A stretch of 64,000 nt of DNA, taken from assembly GCF_014646755.1 (NCBI RefSeq), contig NZ_BMNW01000002.1:244025-308024 (forward strand), given 5' to 3'. The translations under genes and the position numbers were made by a program. Every line of letters starts with the position of its first letter. The first letter of the stretch is position 1. The stretch comes from Pseudomonas asuensis. GTDB lineage: Bacteria; Pseudomonadota; Gammaproteobacteria; Pseudomonadales; Pseudomonadaceae. Below, in pieces: positions 9,783 through 19,485 of this stretch. The notes under the pieces were generated by a model, which saw only the letters and a list, made by a program, of their open reading frames with translations, did no database searches and was not told the DNA's origin.

Positions 9783-11448
9783 CCCGAACATTCCTGCTCC
9801 AACACCTGGCACGCCTCAGATCAAAAAGCGTCGCCTCAGTGTTTCCCTTGTCTGGCTGGTTCCTATTGTAGCGGCCCTGGTAGGGCTATCCATGGTAGTC
9901 AACAGCTGGTTGCAAGCAGGTCCTCAGGTCCACGTCAGCTTTCAGACAGCCGAAGGACTGGAAGCAAACAAGACCCAGGTAAAATACAAGAACGTTGTTA
10001 TTGGCACGGTTACCAAGATTGCCCTCAGTGAAGACCGTACCCATGTCACCGCCACGATTAACCTGGATCAATCAGCCGAACCCTTTACCCGTGAGGATAC
10101 ACAGTATTGGGTGGTCCGCCCGCGCATCGGGGCCAATGGCGTCTCAGGCGTAGACACACTGTTATCCGGTCCCTTTATCGGTGCAGATGCAGGCCGTTCC
10201 GAAGTGACCAAAGAGGATTTCCTAGGTTTGGAGAGTCCTCCGCCGGTGACCTATGGCCAAAAAGGCAAGCGCTTTACACTTCATACGGACGATCTGGGCT
10301 CGCTGGACATAGGCTCACCCGTCTATTACCGTCGTATTCAGGTAGGCCAGGTCATCTCGTACAATTTGACAGAAGATGGCAAAGGTGTAGACGTTCAGGT
10401 TTTTGTTAACGCCCCCAACGATGCCTTCGTGACCGATGACACCCGCTTCTGGAATGCCAGCGGTATCGATGTGTCGGTTGACGCCAGCGGCCTCAGGGTC
10501 AATACCCAGACTATTCCTTCCATCCTGGCCGGAGGCATCGCCTTTCGCGAGCCCAATTACAGCCCGGACGCAAAGCCTGCTCCAGAGCATTACGACTTTA
10601 CGCTGTATAACGAGCAGGAGACGGCTCTAGCCCCACCGTCTGGCGAACCTAAATTCATTCGCCTGCGGTTCAATCAATCCTTGCGCGGCCTCGCGGTGAA
10701 TGCCCCCGTTGAGTTCCTGGGCGTAAACATCGGTCGCGTCGTATCAGTGGATCTGGACTACGACCCCAAGACTCAAGGCTTCCCCACTACGGTGGGCGTG
10801 GTGGTTTACCCACAGCGCCTGGGTAGCGCCCATGGCAAACTGGTCAAACAGATCGGTGGTGAAAGCGAAGAGCAATCCGCGCAGCTGATCAAACGCCTGG
10901 TGGATCAAGGCCTTCGGGCTCAGGCTCGTACGGGCAACCTGCTTACCGGGCAACTTTACATTGCGCTGGATTTCGACCCAAAGGCGCCCAAGGTCAAGTT
11001 CAACCCCAACAGTCGCCCGCTTGAAATCCCAACGGTTCCTGGCAGCTTTGACAAGCTTCAAGAACAACTGCAAGCCATGGTCGACAAGCTCAGCAAGCTG
11101 CCTATCGACTCGATTGCCAACAACCTCAACGGTAGCCTGAGCGAGCTGCAGAGAACCATGAAGCAGGTCAATAGCGATGTTTTGCCGCAAATGCGAGGCA
11201 CGCTCGAGGAGCTGCAGAACACGCTTAAGACAGCCAACGAAACACTTGATGAGGATTCACCGGCGCGTCAGCAGGTCAACCAGGCCATGGATGAAGTCCA
11301 ACGCACCGCGCGCTCTGTACGCGTCCTGACCGATTACCTGAGCCGCCATCCTGAATCCCTGATTCGTGGCCGTACCGAGGAAGCGGCACCTGGCTCCTAT
11401 AAAGGGAAGTCATCCTCTCGAAACATTGAACTGGAGTCCCAGCCATGA
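9769..11448 (+). CDS. pqiB: PqiB, MCE-domain intermembrane transport protein
   Basis: A 559-residue (558 if the second of two adjacent ATGs is used) periplasmic protein with one N-terminal anchor helix at about residues 20-48 (SVSLVWLVPIVAALVGLSMVV). Three MCE domains follow: the first near QVHVSFQTAEGLEANKTQVKYKNV, the second near KGKRFTLHTDDLGSLDIGSPVYYR, and the third near PKFIRLRFNQSLRGLAVNAPVEFLG. A long coiled-coil tail begins near FDKLQEQLQAMVDKLSKLP. This is the needle-forming architecture of PqiB, which bridges the periplasm for lipid transport. The gene overlaps both neighbours. Confidence 0.94.
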   Translation: MMSNNPNIPAPTPGTPQIKKRRLSVSLVWLVPIVAALVGLSMVVNSWLQAGPQVHVSFQTAEGLEANKTQVKYKNVVIGTVTKIALSEDRTHVTATINLDQSAEPFTREDTQYWVVRPRIGANGVSGVDTLLSGPFIGADAGRSEVTKEDFLGLESPPPVTYGQKGKRFTLHTDDLGSLDIGSPVYYRRIQVGQVISYNLTEDGKGVDVQVFVNAPNDAFVTDDTRFWNASGIDVSVDASGLRVNTQTIPSILAGGIAFREPNYSPDAKPAPEHYDFTLYNEQETALAPPSGEPKFIRLRFNQSLRGLAVNAPVEFLGVNIGRVVSVDLDYDPKTQGFPTTVGVVVYPQRLGSAHGKLVKQIGGESEEQSAQLIKRLVDQGLRAQARTGNLLTGQLYIALDFDPKAPKVKFNPNSRPLEIPTVPGSFDKLQEQLQAMVDKLSKLPIDSIANNLNGSLSELQRTMKQVNSDVLPQMRGTLEELQNTLKTANETLDEDSPARQQVNQAMDEVQRTARSVRVLTDYLSRHPESLIRGRTEEAAPGSYKGKSSSRNIELESQP

Positions 11449-12056
11449 CCCTTCGCTTATCCCTGGCTGCATTAGCTGCCACGCTGGGGCTTGTCGCATG
11501 CAGCTCAGCACCCACGAATTACTATACACTTCTGCCTCCGCTGTCTGGCCAGGCAACCCCACGCACTACCCCCGCTGCCTTTCAGTTCGAGTTAGCGCCG
11601 GTGCGCATGCCGGTACAGGTTGATCAGCCTCAACTGGTGGTCAGACAGAGCAATGGAAGCTTGGCCATTCTTGAATCCGAACGCTGGAGCGCTCCCCTTG
11701 CAGACGAGTTTCATGACGCCTTGGTCGGGCAACTGGAACAGCAGCTCGGAACACGGGACTTGGCTGGCCTACCTAAAATATCCGGCAAACCAGTGCTAAC
11801 ACTACGTACTGATGTACGCCGCTTTGACATGTTGCCTGAACGGTATGCCTTGATTGATGTGGTCTGGAGCCTTAACCTGAGGAGTGAAGGCAACACGCGC
11901 CGTAGTCTGACCTGCAGCAGCGTCATACGCGAACCTGCAGGCATAGCGCTTGAGAGCCTGGTCATAGCACATCAGAAAGCCATTGCCACCCTAGCCAAAA
12001 CCATTGCGCAAACTGCGCAGCGTTGGAATGAACTGCCGACTACTGAATGCCCATGA
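11445..12056 (+). CDS. pqiC: PqiC outer membrane lipoprotein
   Basis: A 203-residue lipoprotein of the PqiC/YmbA (ABC-type transport auxiliary) family. The lipobox LGLVAC places the lipidated cysteine at residue 19. The following segment APTNYYTLLPPLSGQ and the motif ERWSAPLADEFHDALVGQL are typical. PqiC is the outer-membrane partner of PqiB. The ATG overlaps the pqiB stop by four bases. No further gene follows for about 570 bp. Confidence 0.9.
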   Translation: MTLRLSLAALAATLGLVACSSAPTNYYTLLPPLSGQATPRTTPAAFQFELAPVRMPVQVDQPQLVVRQSNGSLAILESERWSAPLADEFHDALVGQLEQQLGTRDLAGLPKISGKPVLTLRTDVRRFDMLPERYALIDVVWSLNLRSEGNTRRSLTCSSVIREPAGIALESLVIAHQKAIATLAKTIAQTAQRWNELPTTECP

Positions 12057-12623
12057 TGATCGATTGGTATCTACGTATCCGCCACGCGTGCTCTCAGACA
12101 AGTATCTTTGAAGTCTGCTTCGCCTTTAGTACCGCTTTTGTGTTGCTATTCTTACCCGTCGAACAGGCCAGCGGCCTGGCCAAGCGCTTAAGAGAACATA
12201 GTACTTATTTTGCAGAGAGTACGTCCTTTTCGACCGATACACTTTTTAGCCTTGATAATTCTGCAATGGATTATCGAACAGGTACTTTGACCAGCTGCGG
12301 TATGTAGGCTCTCTTCTGTACAAGAGGGTCAAGCGTGCCCTCTTATACTTTCTCCGGTTTATCTTCAAACCTGACTACTGCTGATGCACGACTTACACGC
12401 AGTAAGGATTCTGCCTGTGTATTCCCTGGTGTTTTGAACCAAGTGGCTTTTCAATGCCTTTAGAAAGGCGTTTTGAGACAGGGTAGAAACAAAACCCCTC
12501 ATAGCCTCGTATGCTGCCCTCCTTTGCCACGCATGCGCTTACTCTAAGCCGCATCAGTGTAGGCCCCCCTTATAGATTCCACTTCAGTAAAGAAACACAG
12601 GCTACATGCCAAGGAGTAATAGT
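12057..12623. other. Intergenic region without a supported gene
   Basis: About 570 bp between pqiC and the DUF2628 gene. Short open frames here have no ribosome binding site or recognisable protein pattern. Two small hairpins are visible: AAGAGGG/CCCTCTT at 12322-12344, and GCCTTT/AAAGGC followed by GTTTT at 12456-12469. Either could end pqi transcription. Confidence 0.5.
12456..12475 (+). terminator. Small terminator-like hairpin
   Basis: The stem GCCTTT / AAAGGC with a very short loop is followed by GTTTT. It is a weak candidate. Confidence 0.35.
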
Positions 12624-13052
12624 ATGGATACCCTGGAACCCTCCAAAGAAGCGTTATATTCGCCAAAATGGCAAGAGCGCTTTGCCTTTTACGAAACCTA
12701 TGGCGCACCTAAAACCGTTACGTTCAAGAAGGCATTCAAAAGCCTTCCTTATCGAAAGAAACTCTTGCTCATCAGGTGCTGGCCAGCTTTTTTCCTCGGA
12801 CCTTTCTATCTGATTTTCGCGCTAGGTTTAAAGAAAAAAGGTTTGGCTTTGTTAGGCATCGGCTTCTCTATCAGCTTGCTCGAACTCCTGTTCCAAGAGT
12901 TGACTGGAATTGATGTTCCTCAAGCACTCGACTTCGGCATCTCCATGGCTTTTTTGTTTGCAAGCTCAATGATTGCCAACTATGCCTATTACCTCAAAGA
13001 AATAAAAAACACGCAAAGTTGGAATCCTTTGGAAGGTTTTTCGGCTTTTTGA
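12624..13052 (+). CDS. DUF2628-like small membrane protein
   Basis: A 142-residue protein with a cytoplasmic N-terminus (SPKWQERFAFYETYG..., then SLPYRKKLLLIRCWPAFFLGPFYLIF) and about three to four hydrophobic segments at roughly residues 50-70, 77-97 and 108-127. The pattern of an aromatic-rich leader, FxxPFYxIF and KKG resembles DUF2628 proteins of unknown function. The start at 12624 is preferred because AGGAG lies seven bases upstream; an earlier in-frame ATG (12606) would contain that ribosome binding site. It stands alone between hairpins, so it is probably monocistronic. Confidence 0.65.
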   Translation: MDTLEPSKEALYSPKWQERFAFYETYGAPKTVTFKKAFKSLPYRKKLLLIRCWPAFFLGPFYLIFALGLKKKGLALLGIGFSISLLELLFQELTGIDVPQALDFGISMAFLFASSMIANYAYYLKEIKNTQSWNPLEGFSAF

Positions 13053-13107
13053 TTGAGTGTTGCAAACTGACTGGTCTCCTCAAACCTCTCGTCGCTGCTA
13101 TCACGTA

Positions 13108-13135
13108 GCTGGCTACTTCTCATAGAGTGGCCAGC
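13108..13135 (+). terminator. Hairpin after DUF2628-like gene
   Basis: A stem of ten pairs with one G-T wobble (GCTGGCTACT / AGTGGCCAGC) and an eight-base loop. No strong T-run follows. Confidence 0.45.
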
Positions 13136-13222
13136 CCTTACAAAAAGCCCTTTACACACATCAACCTGTCAGACATCTTATAGGTAATTCTATAGACCAC
13201 CTCGTTAAGTAAGGTATTCACG

Positions 13223-13951
13223 ATGTATTCGGAGCCTGTTTCTCTCGCCAAACGTTCGCGCAATCTTTCGCAGGAATTGGCTAACCTGCTGGATGCACAA
13301 ATATGCGAAGGGCAACTCTCTCCCGGTGCTAAGTTGCCTTCGGAGGCTCAGATCATGAAGGCCCATGGAGTGAGTCGATCCGTTGTTCGAGAAGCGCTTT
13401 CTCATCTACAGGCGAATGGAAAAGTTATCACTCGACAAGGGATTGGCACTTTTGTCTGCGAGCCTAAAATTCGCTTATCGGGCATGATTGACCCGTCCAG
13501 CATCGAGACGCTGCAAGATGTTATTTCGATGATCGAAGTCCGAATCAGTCTTGAGTCCGAGGCCGCCGCCCTTGCCGCCCAGAGACGCTCAGACTCCCAT
13601 CTGGCGCAGCTTAGAGCGCTTCTTGATCAAATGCAGGCGCGCGCACAAGCGGCTGCTCCTTCAGAAGATCTGGACATGGAAATGCATCTATTAATAGCCC
13701 AGGCAACCGGCAACCGATACTTTACTGAGATCATGAGTTGCCTGAGTCGCGAACTCATTCCACGCATGCGCCTCAATAAGACCTTTAATAAAAGCGTACT
13801 GTCTCAACCCTACCTTGAACGGCGCGATGCCGAGCATGAGGACATCTATAGCGCCATTGCTCGCCAGGATGCTATTGGAGCCGCAGCCGCGATGCGTTTA
13901 CACCTGAGCAACAGCCGAGAGCGCCTGATAAAAGTTATGCAGCATCTCTAA
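13223..13951 (+). CDS. GntR-family (FadR/FCD subfamily) regulator of the glucarate block
   Basis: A 242-residue regulator. The N-terminal winged helix is at ~10-75, with the GntR signature LSPGAKLPSEAQIMKAHGVSRSVVREALSHLQ. The C-terminal FCD ligand domain spans ~95-230, with MEMHLLIAQATGNRYF carrying metal/ligand-binding His residues and a later HEDIYSAI...AAAAMRLHL. AAGG lies eight bases before the ATG. It lies immediately upstream of kdgD-gudP-gudD on the same strand. Members of this subfamily commonly repress sugar-acid catabolism and are released by a pathway intermediate, so it is inferred to control the glucarate genes. Confidence 0.85.
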   Translation: MYSEPVSLAKRSRNLSQELANLLDAQICEGQLSPGAKLPSEAQIMKAHGVSRSVVREALSHLQANGKVITRQGIGTFVCEPKIRLSGMIDPSSIETLQDVISMIEVRISLESEAAALAAQRRSDSHLAQLRALLDQMQARAQAAAPSEDLDMEMHLLIAQATGNRYFTEIMSCLSRELIPRMRLNKTFNKSVLSQPYLERRDAEHEDIYSAIARQDAIGAAAAMRLHLSNSRERLIKVMQHL

Positions 13952-14037
13952 GCAGCCTGATCTTATTTAAAAAAACAAATAAAAGTTACCCTGCATATAC
14001 TTGTATGATGACTGATGAGAGGTTAGGCTAAAACCCT

Positions 14038-14048
14038 ACAACAATAAA
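14038..14048 (+). promoter_or_regulatory. CA-rich Hfq/Crc-type motif upstream of kdgD
   Basis: ACAACAATAAA lies about 35 bases before the kdgD ATG, and GCAACAAA directly precedes the start codon. It fits the AAN-repeat target of Hfq/Crc. Confidence 0.45.
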
Positions 14049-14080
14049 CGTTCAGTGCCATCAGGCCAGGGTGCAACAAA

Positions 14081-14992
14081 ATGAATCCACAAGAACTTAA
14101 GCACACCCTTTCATCCGGACTGCTGTCCTTTCCAGTGACCGATTTTGATGTACAAGGCGAATTCCGCCGCGATACTTACATCAAGCGCCTGGAATGGCTG
14201 GCTCCTTATGGCGCCAGCGCCCTGTTTGCTGCGGGCGGCACCGGTGAGTTCTTCTCGCTGGACCAGAAGGAATACTCCGACATCATCAAAACGGCGGTGG
14301 ATACCTGCAAAGGCATGGTTCCGATCCTCGCCGGTGCCGGTGGCCCGACTCGCGTCGCTATCCAGCAAGCTCAGGAAGCCGAGCGCCTGGGCGCCCAGGG
14401 TATTCTGCTACTGCCGCACTACCTGACTGAAGCCAGCCCCGAAGGCGTAGCGGCTCACGTAGAAGCCGTGTGCAAGTCCGTCAACTTTGGCGTGGTGGTG
14501 TACAACCGTAACGTCTGCCGTTTGAAGCCTGACCAGCTGGAAATGCTGGCCGAGCGCTGCCCAAACCTGATCGGCTTCAAGGATGGCATGGGCGACATCG
14601 AACTGATGGTCTCCATCCGCCGTCGCCTGGGTGATCGCTTCACCTACCTGGGCGGTCTGCCGACTGCTGAAGTCTACGCAGCGGCCTACAAGGCCCTGGG
14701 CGTACCGGTATATTCCTCGGCAGTGTTCAACTTCATCCCCAAGACGGCCATGGACTTCTACAAGGCCATCGCTGCGGATGACCACGAGACCGTGGGCAAG
14801 CTGATCGATGACTTCTTCCTGCCGTACCTGGACATCCGTAACCGCTGCTCGGGCTATGCGGTGAGCATCGTCAAGGCGGGTGCGAAGATTGCTGGCTACG
14901 ACGCAGGCCCAGTGCGTGCGCCGCTGACTGAGCTCAAGCCTGACGAGTACGAGCGTCTGGCTGCGCTGATCGAAAAGCTCGGCCCGCAGTAA
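14081..14992 (+). CDS. kdgD: 5-dehydro-4-deoxyglucarate dehydratase (copy 1)
   Basis: A 303-residue enzyme of the DapA/N-acetylneuraminate lyase superfamily. It dehydrates and decarboxylates 5-dehydro-4-deoxyglucarate to 2-oxoglutarate semialdehyde. Visible landmarks are [12 protein letters not shown] (residues ~49-60), YNRN at 141, and the Schiff-base lysine in [11 protein letters not shown] (K167). The length is standard. It precedes the glucarate transporter and glucarate dehydratase genes, so the pathway step is clear. The codon use is more strongly biased toward C/G third positions than in neighbours. The last 366 bases recur nearly identically on the minus strand at the right end of the window, showing a second copy. 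Confidence 0.95.
   Translation: MNPQELKHTLSSGLLSFPVTDFDVQGEFRRDTYIKRLEWLAPYGASALFAAGGTGEFFSLDQKEYSDIIKTAVDTCKGMVPILAGAGGPTRVAIQQAQEAERLGAQGILLLPHYLTEASPEGVAAHVEAVCKSVNFGVVVYNRNVCRLKPDQLEMLAERCPNLIGFKDGMGDIELMVSIRRRLGDRFTYLGGLPTAEVYAAAYKALGVPVYSSAVFNFIPKTAMDFYKAIAADDHETVGKLIDDFFLPYLDIRNRCSGYAVSIVKAGAKIAGYDAGPVRAPLTELKPDEYERLAALIEKLGPQ
14627..14992 (+). repeat. Inverted duplicate segment (pairs with 63635-64000)
   Basis: 366 bases, ~94% identical to the reverse complement of 63635-64000, and gap-free. Its outer limit to the right is the kdgD stop codon; its left limit is beyond the window in the second copy. The pair is in inverted orientation about 49 kb apart. Confidence 0.9.
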
Positions 14993-14998
14993 CCTTTA

Positions 14999-15036
14999 GG
15001 TCCAGCAGCTGAATCACGCAAACCTACTGCTGGACC
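14999..15036 (+). terminator. Rho-independent terminator after kdgD
   Basis: A ten-pair stem (GGTCCAGCAG / CTGCTGGACC) is followed by CTTTTTATA. It probably reduces read-through into gudP. Confidence 0.8.
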
Positions 15037-15089
15037 CTTTTTATACCTAAGGGTGGGCGCCTCACCCTTTTCAACATGCAATACCCGCC

Positions 15090-15101
15090 ACAACAATAAA
15101 A
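15090..15101 (+). promoter_or_regulatory. CA-rich Hfq/Crc-type motif ahead of gudP
   Basis: ACAACAATAAAA lies directly before the GGGAGAG ribosome binding site. Its position is ideal for blocking translation. Confidence 0.5.
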
Positions 15102-15115
15102 GTGGGAGAGCATTC

Positions 15116-16459
15116 ATGAGTCATACCGCTCAATCGGCTGTGTCAGCCGACGTTCTGGCGAGCGCCGTTGCCAAGGTGAAGCGACATGTCCTGCCGCTTT
15201 TCATCATTATGTTCATTGTTAATTACATTGACCGGGTGAACATCGGCTTTGTAAAAACTCACCTGCAAAATGATCTTGGCATTGGCGTTGCCGCCTATGG
15301 TCTGGGCGCTGGCCTATTCTTCGTGGGTTACGCTCTCTTTGAGGTGCCGTCCAATATTCTGCTGCAACGGGTCGGCGCACGCGCTTGGCTGACACGCATC
15401 ATGGCGACCTGGGGCATCGTGGCGGCTATGATGGCATTCATTCAGAACGAAACGCATTTTTATATATTGCGCTTTCTACTTGGTGTGGCCGAAGCAGGTT
15501 TCTTTCCAGGTGTGATTTATTACTTCACACGTTGGCTACCGGGTGCTGAACGCGGCAAGGCCATTGCGTTGTTTCTTTCCGGCTCGGCCATCGCGTCGAT
15601 CATTTCCGGCCCGGTGACAGGCGCATTGCTGCAAATCGAAGGCCTGGGCCTGCATGGCTGGCAGTGGATGTTTCTGATCGAAGGATTGTTTTCTGTAGCG
15701 CTGTGCGGCTTTGTCTGGTTCTGGCTGGACTCCCTGCCTCATGACGCTAAATGGCTCAAGCGTGAAGAACAGGATGCACTGGTAGATACGATTGAAAATG
15801 AACAGCGCCAGCGTGAACAGGCTCAGACGGTTAAACCGTCCATTATGCAGTTGCTGAAAGACTCGCAAATCGTTCTCTTCTGCCTGATCTACTTTGCTAT
15901 CCAGCTGACGATTTACGCTGCGACCTTCTGGCTGCCCAGCATCATCAAGAAGATGGGCAATATCAGTGATTTCGAGGTTGGATTGTTCAACTCGGTGCCC
16001 TGGCTCATCTCGATCATTGCCATGTACGCCTTTGCCTCGCTCTCCTCACGCTGGAAGTTTCAGCAAGCGTGGGTTGCCGTAGCCCTGCTTGTGGCCGCTG
16101 CCGGCATATTTATGTCTACAACCGGAGGCCCGATCTTTGCATATGTGGCCATCTGCTTTGCTGCGATTGGCTTCAAGTCTGCCTCCTCCTGTTTCTGGCC
16201 GATCCCGCAGGCTTATCTGGATGCACGTATCGCGGCAGCGGTTCTGGCATTGATCAACTCACTCGGCAATCTGGGCGGTTTCGTTGCACCTACCGTCTTC
16301 GGCATCCTTGAAGAGCGGACCGGCTCGATCCAGGGCGGCCTCTATGGCCTGGCTGTTACGTCCATTTTGGCGGCAGTCGTGGTGTTTTTCGCTCGGACCA
16401 CACCCAAAGGGCAAAAGCCTGATTCAGGCAACACCGCGCTGGAGCCCAGGCCGGCTTGA
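15116..16459 (+). CDS. gudP: Glucarate/sugar-acid MFS transporter (GudP-like)
   Basis: A 447-residue, 12-helix transporter of the anion:cation symporter family. Typical segments are [19 protein letters not shown] in helix 1, [27 protein letters not shown] in helix 2-loop, and [30 protein letters not shown]. These match the glucarate/galactarate porters (GudP, GarP) and phthalate/tartrate carriers. The gudD gene directly downstream supports glucarate as substrate. The start at 15116 has GGGAGAG six to seven bases upstream; an earlier in-frame codon at 15053 has none. Confidence 0.87.
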   Translation: MSHTAQSAVSADVLASAVAKVKRHVLPLFIIMFIVNYIDRVNIGFVKTHLQNDLGIGVAAYGLGAGLFFVGYALFEVPSNILLQRVGARAWLTRIMATWGIVAAMMAFIQNETHFYILRFLLGVAEAGFFPGVIYYFTRWLPGAERGKAIALFLSGSAIASIISGPVTGALLQIEGLGLHGWQWMFLIEGLFSVALCGFVWFWLDSLPHDAKWLKREEQDALVDTIENEQRQREQAQTVKPSIMQLLKDSQIVLFCLIYFAIQLTIYAATFWLPSIIKKMGNISDFEVGLFNSVPWLISIIAMYAFASLSSRWKFQQAWVAVALLVAAAGIFMSTTGGPIFAYVAICFAAIGFKSASSCFWPIPQAYLDARIAAAVLALINSLGNLGGFVAPTVFGILEERTGSIQGGLYGLAVTSILAAVVVFFARTTPKGQKPDSGNTALEPRPA

Positions 16460-16527
16460 CGCAACACCGCGCCTGGCCTCGTCTGTCAGGCGCTACTCAC
16501 ACTCCATCAGCAGCGTCTGCTGCTCGT

Positions 16528-16539
16528 AACAAGAATAAA
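16528..16539 (+). promoter_or_regulatory. CA-rich Hfq/Crc-type motif ahead of gudD
   Basis: AACAAGAATAAA is a run of AAN triplets just upstream of the gudD ribosome binding site GAAGAGG. Confidence 0.45.
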
Positions 16540-16557
16540 GCGCGAAGAGGAATATAT

Positions 16558-17913
16558 ATGAACGTACAGCCCCACCATGAGGCTCTTACCCAGGCGCCAG
16601 TCATTACCGACATGCAGGTCGTCCCGGTTGCCGGACACGACGGAATGCTGCTCAACCTCAGCGGCGCACATGGCCCCTTCTTTACTCGCAATATCGTTAT
16701 CCTTAAAGACAATGCTGGCCATGTCGGTGTAGGTGAAGTGCCTGGCGGTGAGAACATTCGCCAAACCCTGGAAGATGCCCGTACGTTAATCGTTGGCCAG
16801 ACCATTGGCACTTACAACAACATCCTCAACCAGATGCGCAAGAGTTTTGCCGACCGTGATGCAGCAGGTCGTGGATTACAGACGTTTGACCTGCGCATCA
16901 CTATCCATGCCGTAACGGCCATTGAGGCTGCCCTGCTCGATCTGCTTGGCCAGCACCTGGGCGTTCCGGTTGCTGCGCTCCTGGGTGAAGGCCAGCAGCG
17001 CGATGCTGTAGAAATGCTGGGTTATCTGTTCTATGTGGGTGATCGCAACAAGACCAATCTGGCCTACCGCAGCGAACCCGAGGCAGACAATGAATGGTTC
17101 CGCGTACGCCATGAGGAAGCACTGACCCCGGAAGGTGTAGTGCGTTTGGCTGAGGCTGCTCACGCACGTTATGGCTTCAACGACTTCAAACTCAAAGGCG
17201 GTGTGTTGCGCGGCGAAGAGGAAATGGAAGCTGTAACAGCATTGGCTGAACGCTTCCCGGATGCGCGTATTACCCTGGACCCTAACGGGGCATGGTCACT
17301 CAAGGAGGCGATCGCGCTCTGCCGTGACAAGCATAACGTGCTGGCCTATGCCGAAGACCCTTGTGGCGCTGAAAACGGTTATTCAGGTCGTGAAGTCATG
17401 GCTGAGTTCCGCCGTGCCACAGGCCTGCCCACAGCCACCAACATGATCGCGACCGACTGGCGTCAGATGGGTCATGCTATCCAGCTGCAATCCGTGGATA
17501 TCCCGCTGGCTGATCCACACTTCTGGACCATGCAGGGCTCTGTTCGTGTTGCTCAGATGTGTAACGATTGGGGGCTGACCTGGGGCTCGCACTCCAATAA
17601 TCACTTCGATATCTCACTTGCCATGTTTACCCATGTGGCCGCAGCGGCGCCAGGCAAGATTACGGCCATCGACACCCATTGGATCTGGCAGGACGGTCAG
17701 CGCTTGACCAAGGAGCCGTTCCAGATCAAGGGCGGTCTGGTTGCTGTCCCCCAAAAGCCTGGGCTGGGCGTCGAGATCGACATGGATCAGGTCGCCAAAG
17801 CGCACGAGCTCTATAAGGGGATGGGACTAGGCGCACGGGATGACGCCGTTGCAATGCAGTTCCTAGTACCTAACTGGACCTTTAATAACAAGCGCCCCTG
17901 CATGGTCCGTTGA
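16558..17913 (+). CDS. gudD: Glucarate dehydratase
   Basis: A 451-residue enolase-superfamily enzyme converting D-glucarate to 5-dehydro-4-deoxyglucarate, the substrate of KdgD. The active-site set is visible: the KLK pair (K211/K213), metal ligands D241 in DPNGAW and E266 in YAEDPCG, and the base H345 in GSHSNNHFD. The length is close to E. coli GudD. The start at 16558 is preferred because GAGG lies seven bases upstream; the frame opens at 16456, overlapping gudP, but that extension lacks homology. It is followed after about 50 bp by a TctC-type binding protein. Confidence 0.95.
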   Translation: MNVQPHHEALTQAPVITDMQVVPVAGHDGMLLNLSGAHGPFFTRNIVILKDNAGHVGVGEVPGGENIRQTLEDARTLIVGQTIGTYNNILNQMRKSFADRDAAGRGLQTFDLRITIHAVTAIEAALLDLLGQHLGVPVAALLGEGQQRDAVEMLGYLFYVGDRNKTNLAYRSEPEADNEWFRVRHEEALTPEGVVRLAEAAHARYGFNDFKLKGGVLRGEEEMEAVTALAERFPDARITLDPNGAWSLKEAIALCRDKHNVLAYAEDPCGAENGYSGREVMAEFRRATGLPTATNMIATDWRQMGHAIQLQSVDIPLADPHFWTMQGSVRVAQMCNDWGLTWGSHSNNHFDISLAMFTHVAAAAPGKITAIDTHWIWQDGQRLTKEPFQIKGGLVAVPQKPGLGVEIDMDQVAKAHELYKGMGLGARDDAVAMQFLVPNWTFNNKRPCMVR

Positions 17914-17966
17914 ATTCTCTCTATTTCATCAACAAACGCAGCATAGCCGTACCCTGGAGTAAAATA

Positions 17967-18938
17967 ATGAAAAAAGCTTTATGCGCCTCCCTTCTGACTG
18001 CACTTGTTTCACTCACTGCCAGCACTACCTTTGCTGCAGAAGAAACCAAGTGGCCCACCCGTCCTGTGCAGGTCATTGTGCCCGCCAGCGCGGGCGGCGA
18101 CACGGACTTCAATGCTCGTACCATGGCCAAGTACTTTAACCAGATTACGGGTAAGTCGATGGTCATTACCAATATGGGTGGCGGTGGCGGCTCTGTGGCC
18201 ACCGCCCAGGTCAAGGACGCCGAACCCAACGGTAATACGATTCTGTTTGCCCACGTTGGCCAACTGGTCGTCAATGAAGTTTCTGGCTTGGTGGATTACA
18301 GCTATGACGCCTTCGACATATCCTGTATTGCCGCAGTAGACAAAGGGGCCGTCTTTGTGTCCGGCAAGCCGTCCGGCATCGACTCGCTGGGCGCACTGAT
18401 CGAAAAGGCCAAGGCAAAACCCAACAGCGTTATTTATGGAACTGAGCTGGGTGGCTTTTCGCATCTGCAAGGGTTGATCTTTCAGAAACTTGCCGGCGTA
18501 CAACTCAAGCTGGTTGATACCGGTTCGGCGGCTGAGAAAGTCACCTCCCTGCTCGGTGGCCGCATTGACATGTCGGCGGTGAGCTATGGTGCCGTACAGG
18601 ATTATGTGAAAACCGGTGACATGCACATTCTGGCACAGCCCAACGAAGAGCCGAACCCGCTTTTAGGTGATGTAAAAACCTTCAAGGCTCAGGGTATCGA
18701 CTTTGTCATGGACAAGCCCTACATCATTGCCTTTCCCAAAGGAACAGACCCGGCCATTGTTAAGAAAATGGCTGACGTCATGAAGCAGATCACCGAGCTG
18801 CCCGCCTATGCCAAAGACCTTGAACAAGGTTTCAAGCAGCCCGTCAGCTACTACAACACCGAACAGGCCGTAGCTCGTCTGAAGGAAACGCGCGAGACGT
18901 TCATGCAGTACAAGGATCTGTTGCAGCAAAACAAGTAA
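17967..18938 (+). CDS. tctC: TctC/Bug-family periplasmic solute-binding protein
   Basis: A 323-residue secreted binding protein of the tripartite tricarboxylate transporter family. The signal peptide MKKALCASLLTALVSL ends near AAEETKWP. The mature part starts with the family motif WPTRPVQVIVPASAGGDTDFNARTMAKYF and continues with VITNMGGGGGSVAT. These proteins capture carboxylates in the periplasm for a TctAB channel. GGAG lies before the ATG at 17967; upstream in-frame ATGs lack such a site. It forms a unit with tctB and tctA. The context suggests a sugar diacid or a related hydroxyacid, not necessarily citrate. Confidence 0.88.
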   Translation: MKKALCASLLTALVSLTASTTFAAEETKWPTRPVQVIVPASAGGDTDFNARTMAKYFNQITGKSMVITNMGGGGGSVATAQVKDAEPNGNTILFAHVGQLVVNEVSGLVDYSYDAFDISCIAAVDKGAVFVSGKPSGIDSLGALIEKAKAKPNSVIYGTELGGFSHLQGLIFQKLAGVQLKLVDTGSAAEKVTSLLGGRIDMSAVSYGAVQDYVKTGDMHILAQPNEEPNPLLGDVKTFKAQGIDFVMDKPYIIAFPKGTDPAIVKKMADVMKQITELPAYAKDLEQGFKQPVSYYNTEQAVARLKETRETFMQYKDLLQQNK

Positions 18939-19001
18939 ATCACCCTGCCAGCCGGGTGCGCTGTCCGCGCCTGGCCCGCTTTTTCCATGTGAGGACGTTA
19001 T

Positions 19002-19475
19002 ATGGAAAGCCACAAGAAAAAAGAGCTTGTGATTGGCGTGGTAATGCTTGGCGCCGGTCTGGTTTACCTGTTCATGACAATGAATCTGCCTCGCAAGGGC
19101 TTTGTTGACGCCGCCTTTGTGCCTTATGTCCTGGCCTTCATGTTGTGCCTTTTAGGCATACTGCAGTTGATCGCCAGCAGAACGACAGCCAGCTCAGAGA
19201 TAGACGCTGAAAGCGACAGTACCCCAGCTGACTATGCGACTGTACTGAAAACGTTGGGGCTGATTGTTCTTTATGCGGCCTTACTGAAAACAGTAGGCTT
19301 TCTGCTGATGACTACGCTGTATCTATACCTGCAATTCATCGTTCTGACGCCTGCCAGCCAGCGTGTCAAACATGTGAGTTACCTGGTCATCGCCGTTATT
19401 GCCTCAACCGCCATCTACTTCCTCTTCCGCCATGGCTTCGATCTGATGCTACCGGCCGGATTCCTGGACTTATAA
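19002..19475 (+). CDS. tctB: TctB-like small membrane subunit
   Basis: A 157-residue protein with four hydrophobic segments (ELVIGVVMLGAGLVYLFM, AAFVPYVLAFMLCLLGILQL, ATVLKTLGLIVLYAALLKTVGFLLMT, VSYLVIAVIASTAIYFLF), the topology of TctB subunits. It lies between tctC and tctA and is separated from tctA by 10 bp. TctB is the poorly conserved small permease subunit; the call rests on topology and position. Confidence 0.85.
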   Translation: MESHKKKELVIGVVMLGAGLVYLFMTMNLPRKGFVDAAFVPYVLAFMLCLLGILQLIASRTTASSEIDAESDSTPADYATVLKTLGLIVLYAALLKTVGFLLMTTLYLYLQFIVLTPASQRVKHVSYLVIAVIASTAIYFLFRHGFDLMLPAGFLDL

Positions 19476-19485
19476 GGAGACGGCC

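Noticed and set aside
12047..12307. Open frame overlapping the pqiC stop
   Set aside because: No ribosome binding site, no recognisable pattern, serine/threonine-rich chance-like composition.
13980..14040. GntR operator upstream of kdgD (imperfect CATATACTTGTATG palindrome)
   Set aside because: Only a partial palindrome, with arms matching at 10 of 14 positions; not strong enough to list as a site.
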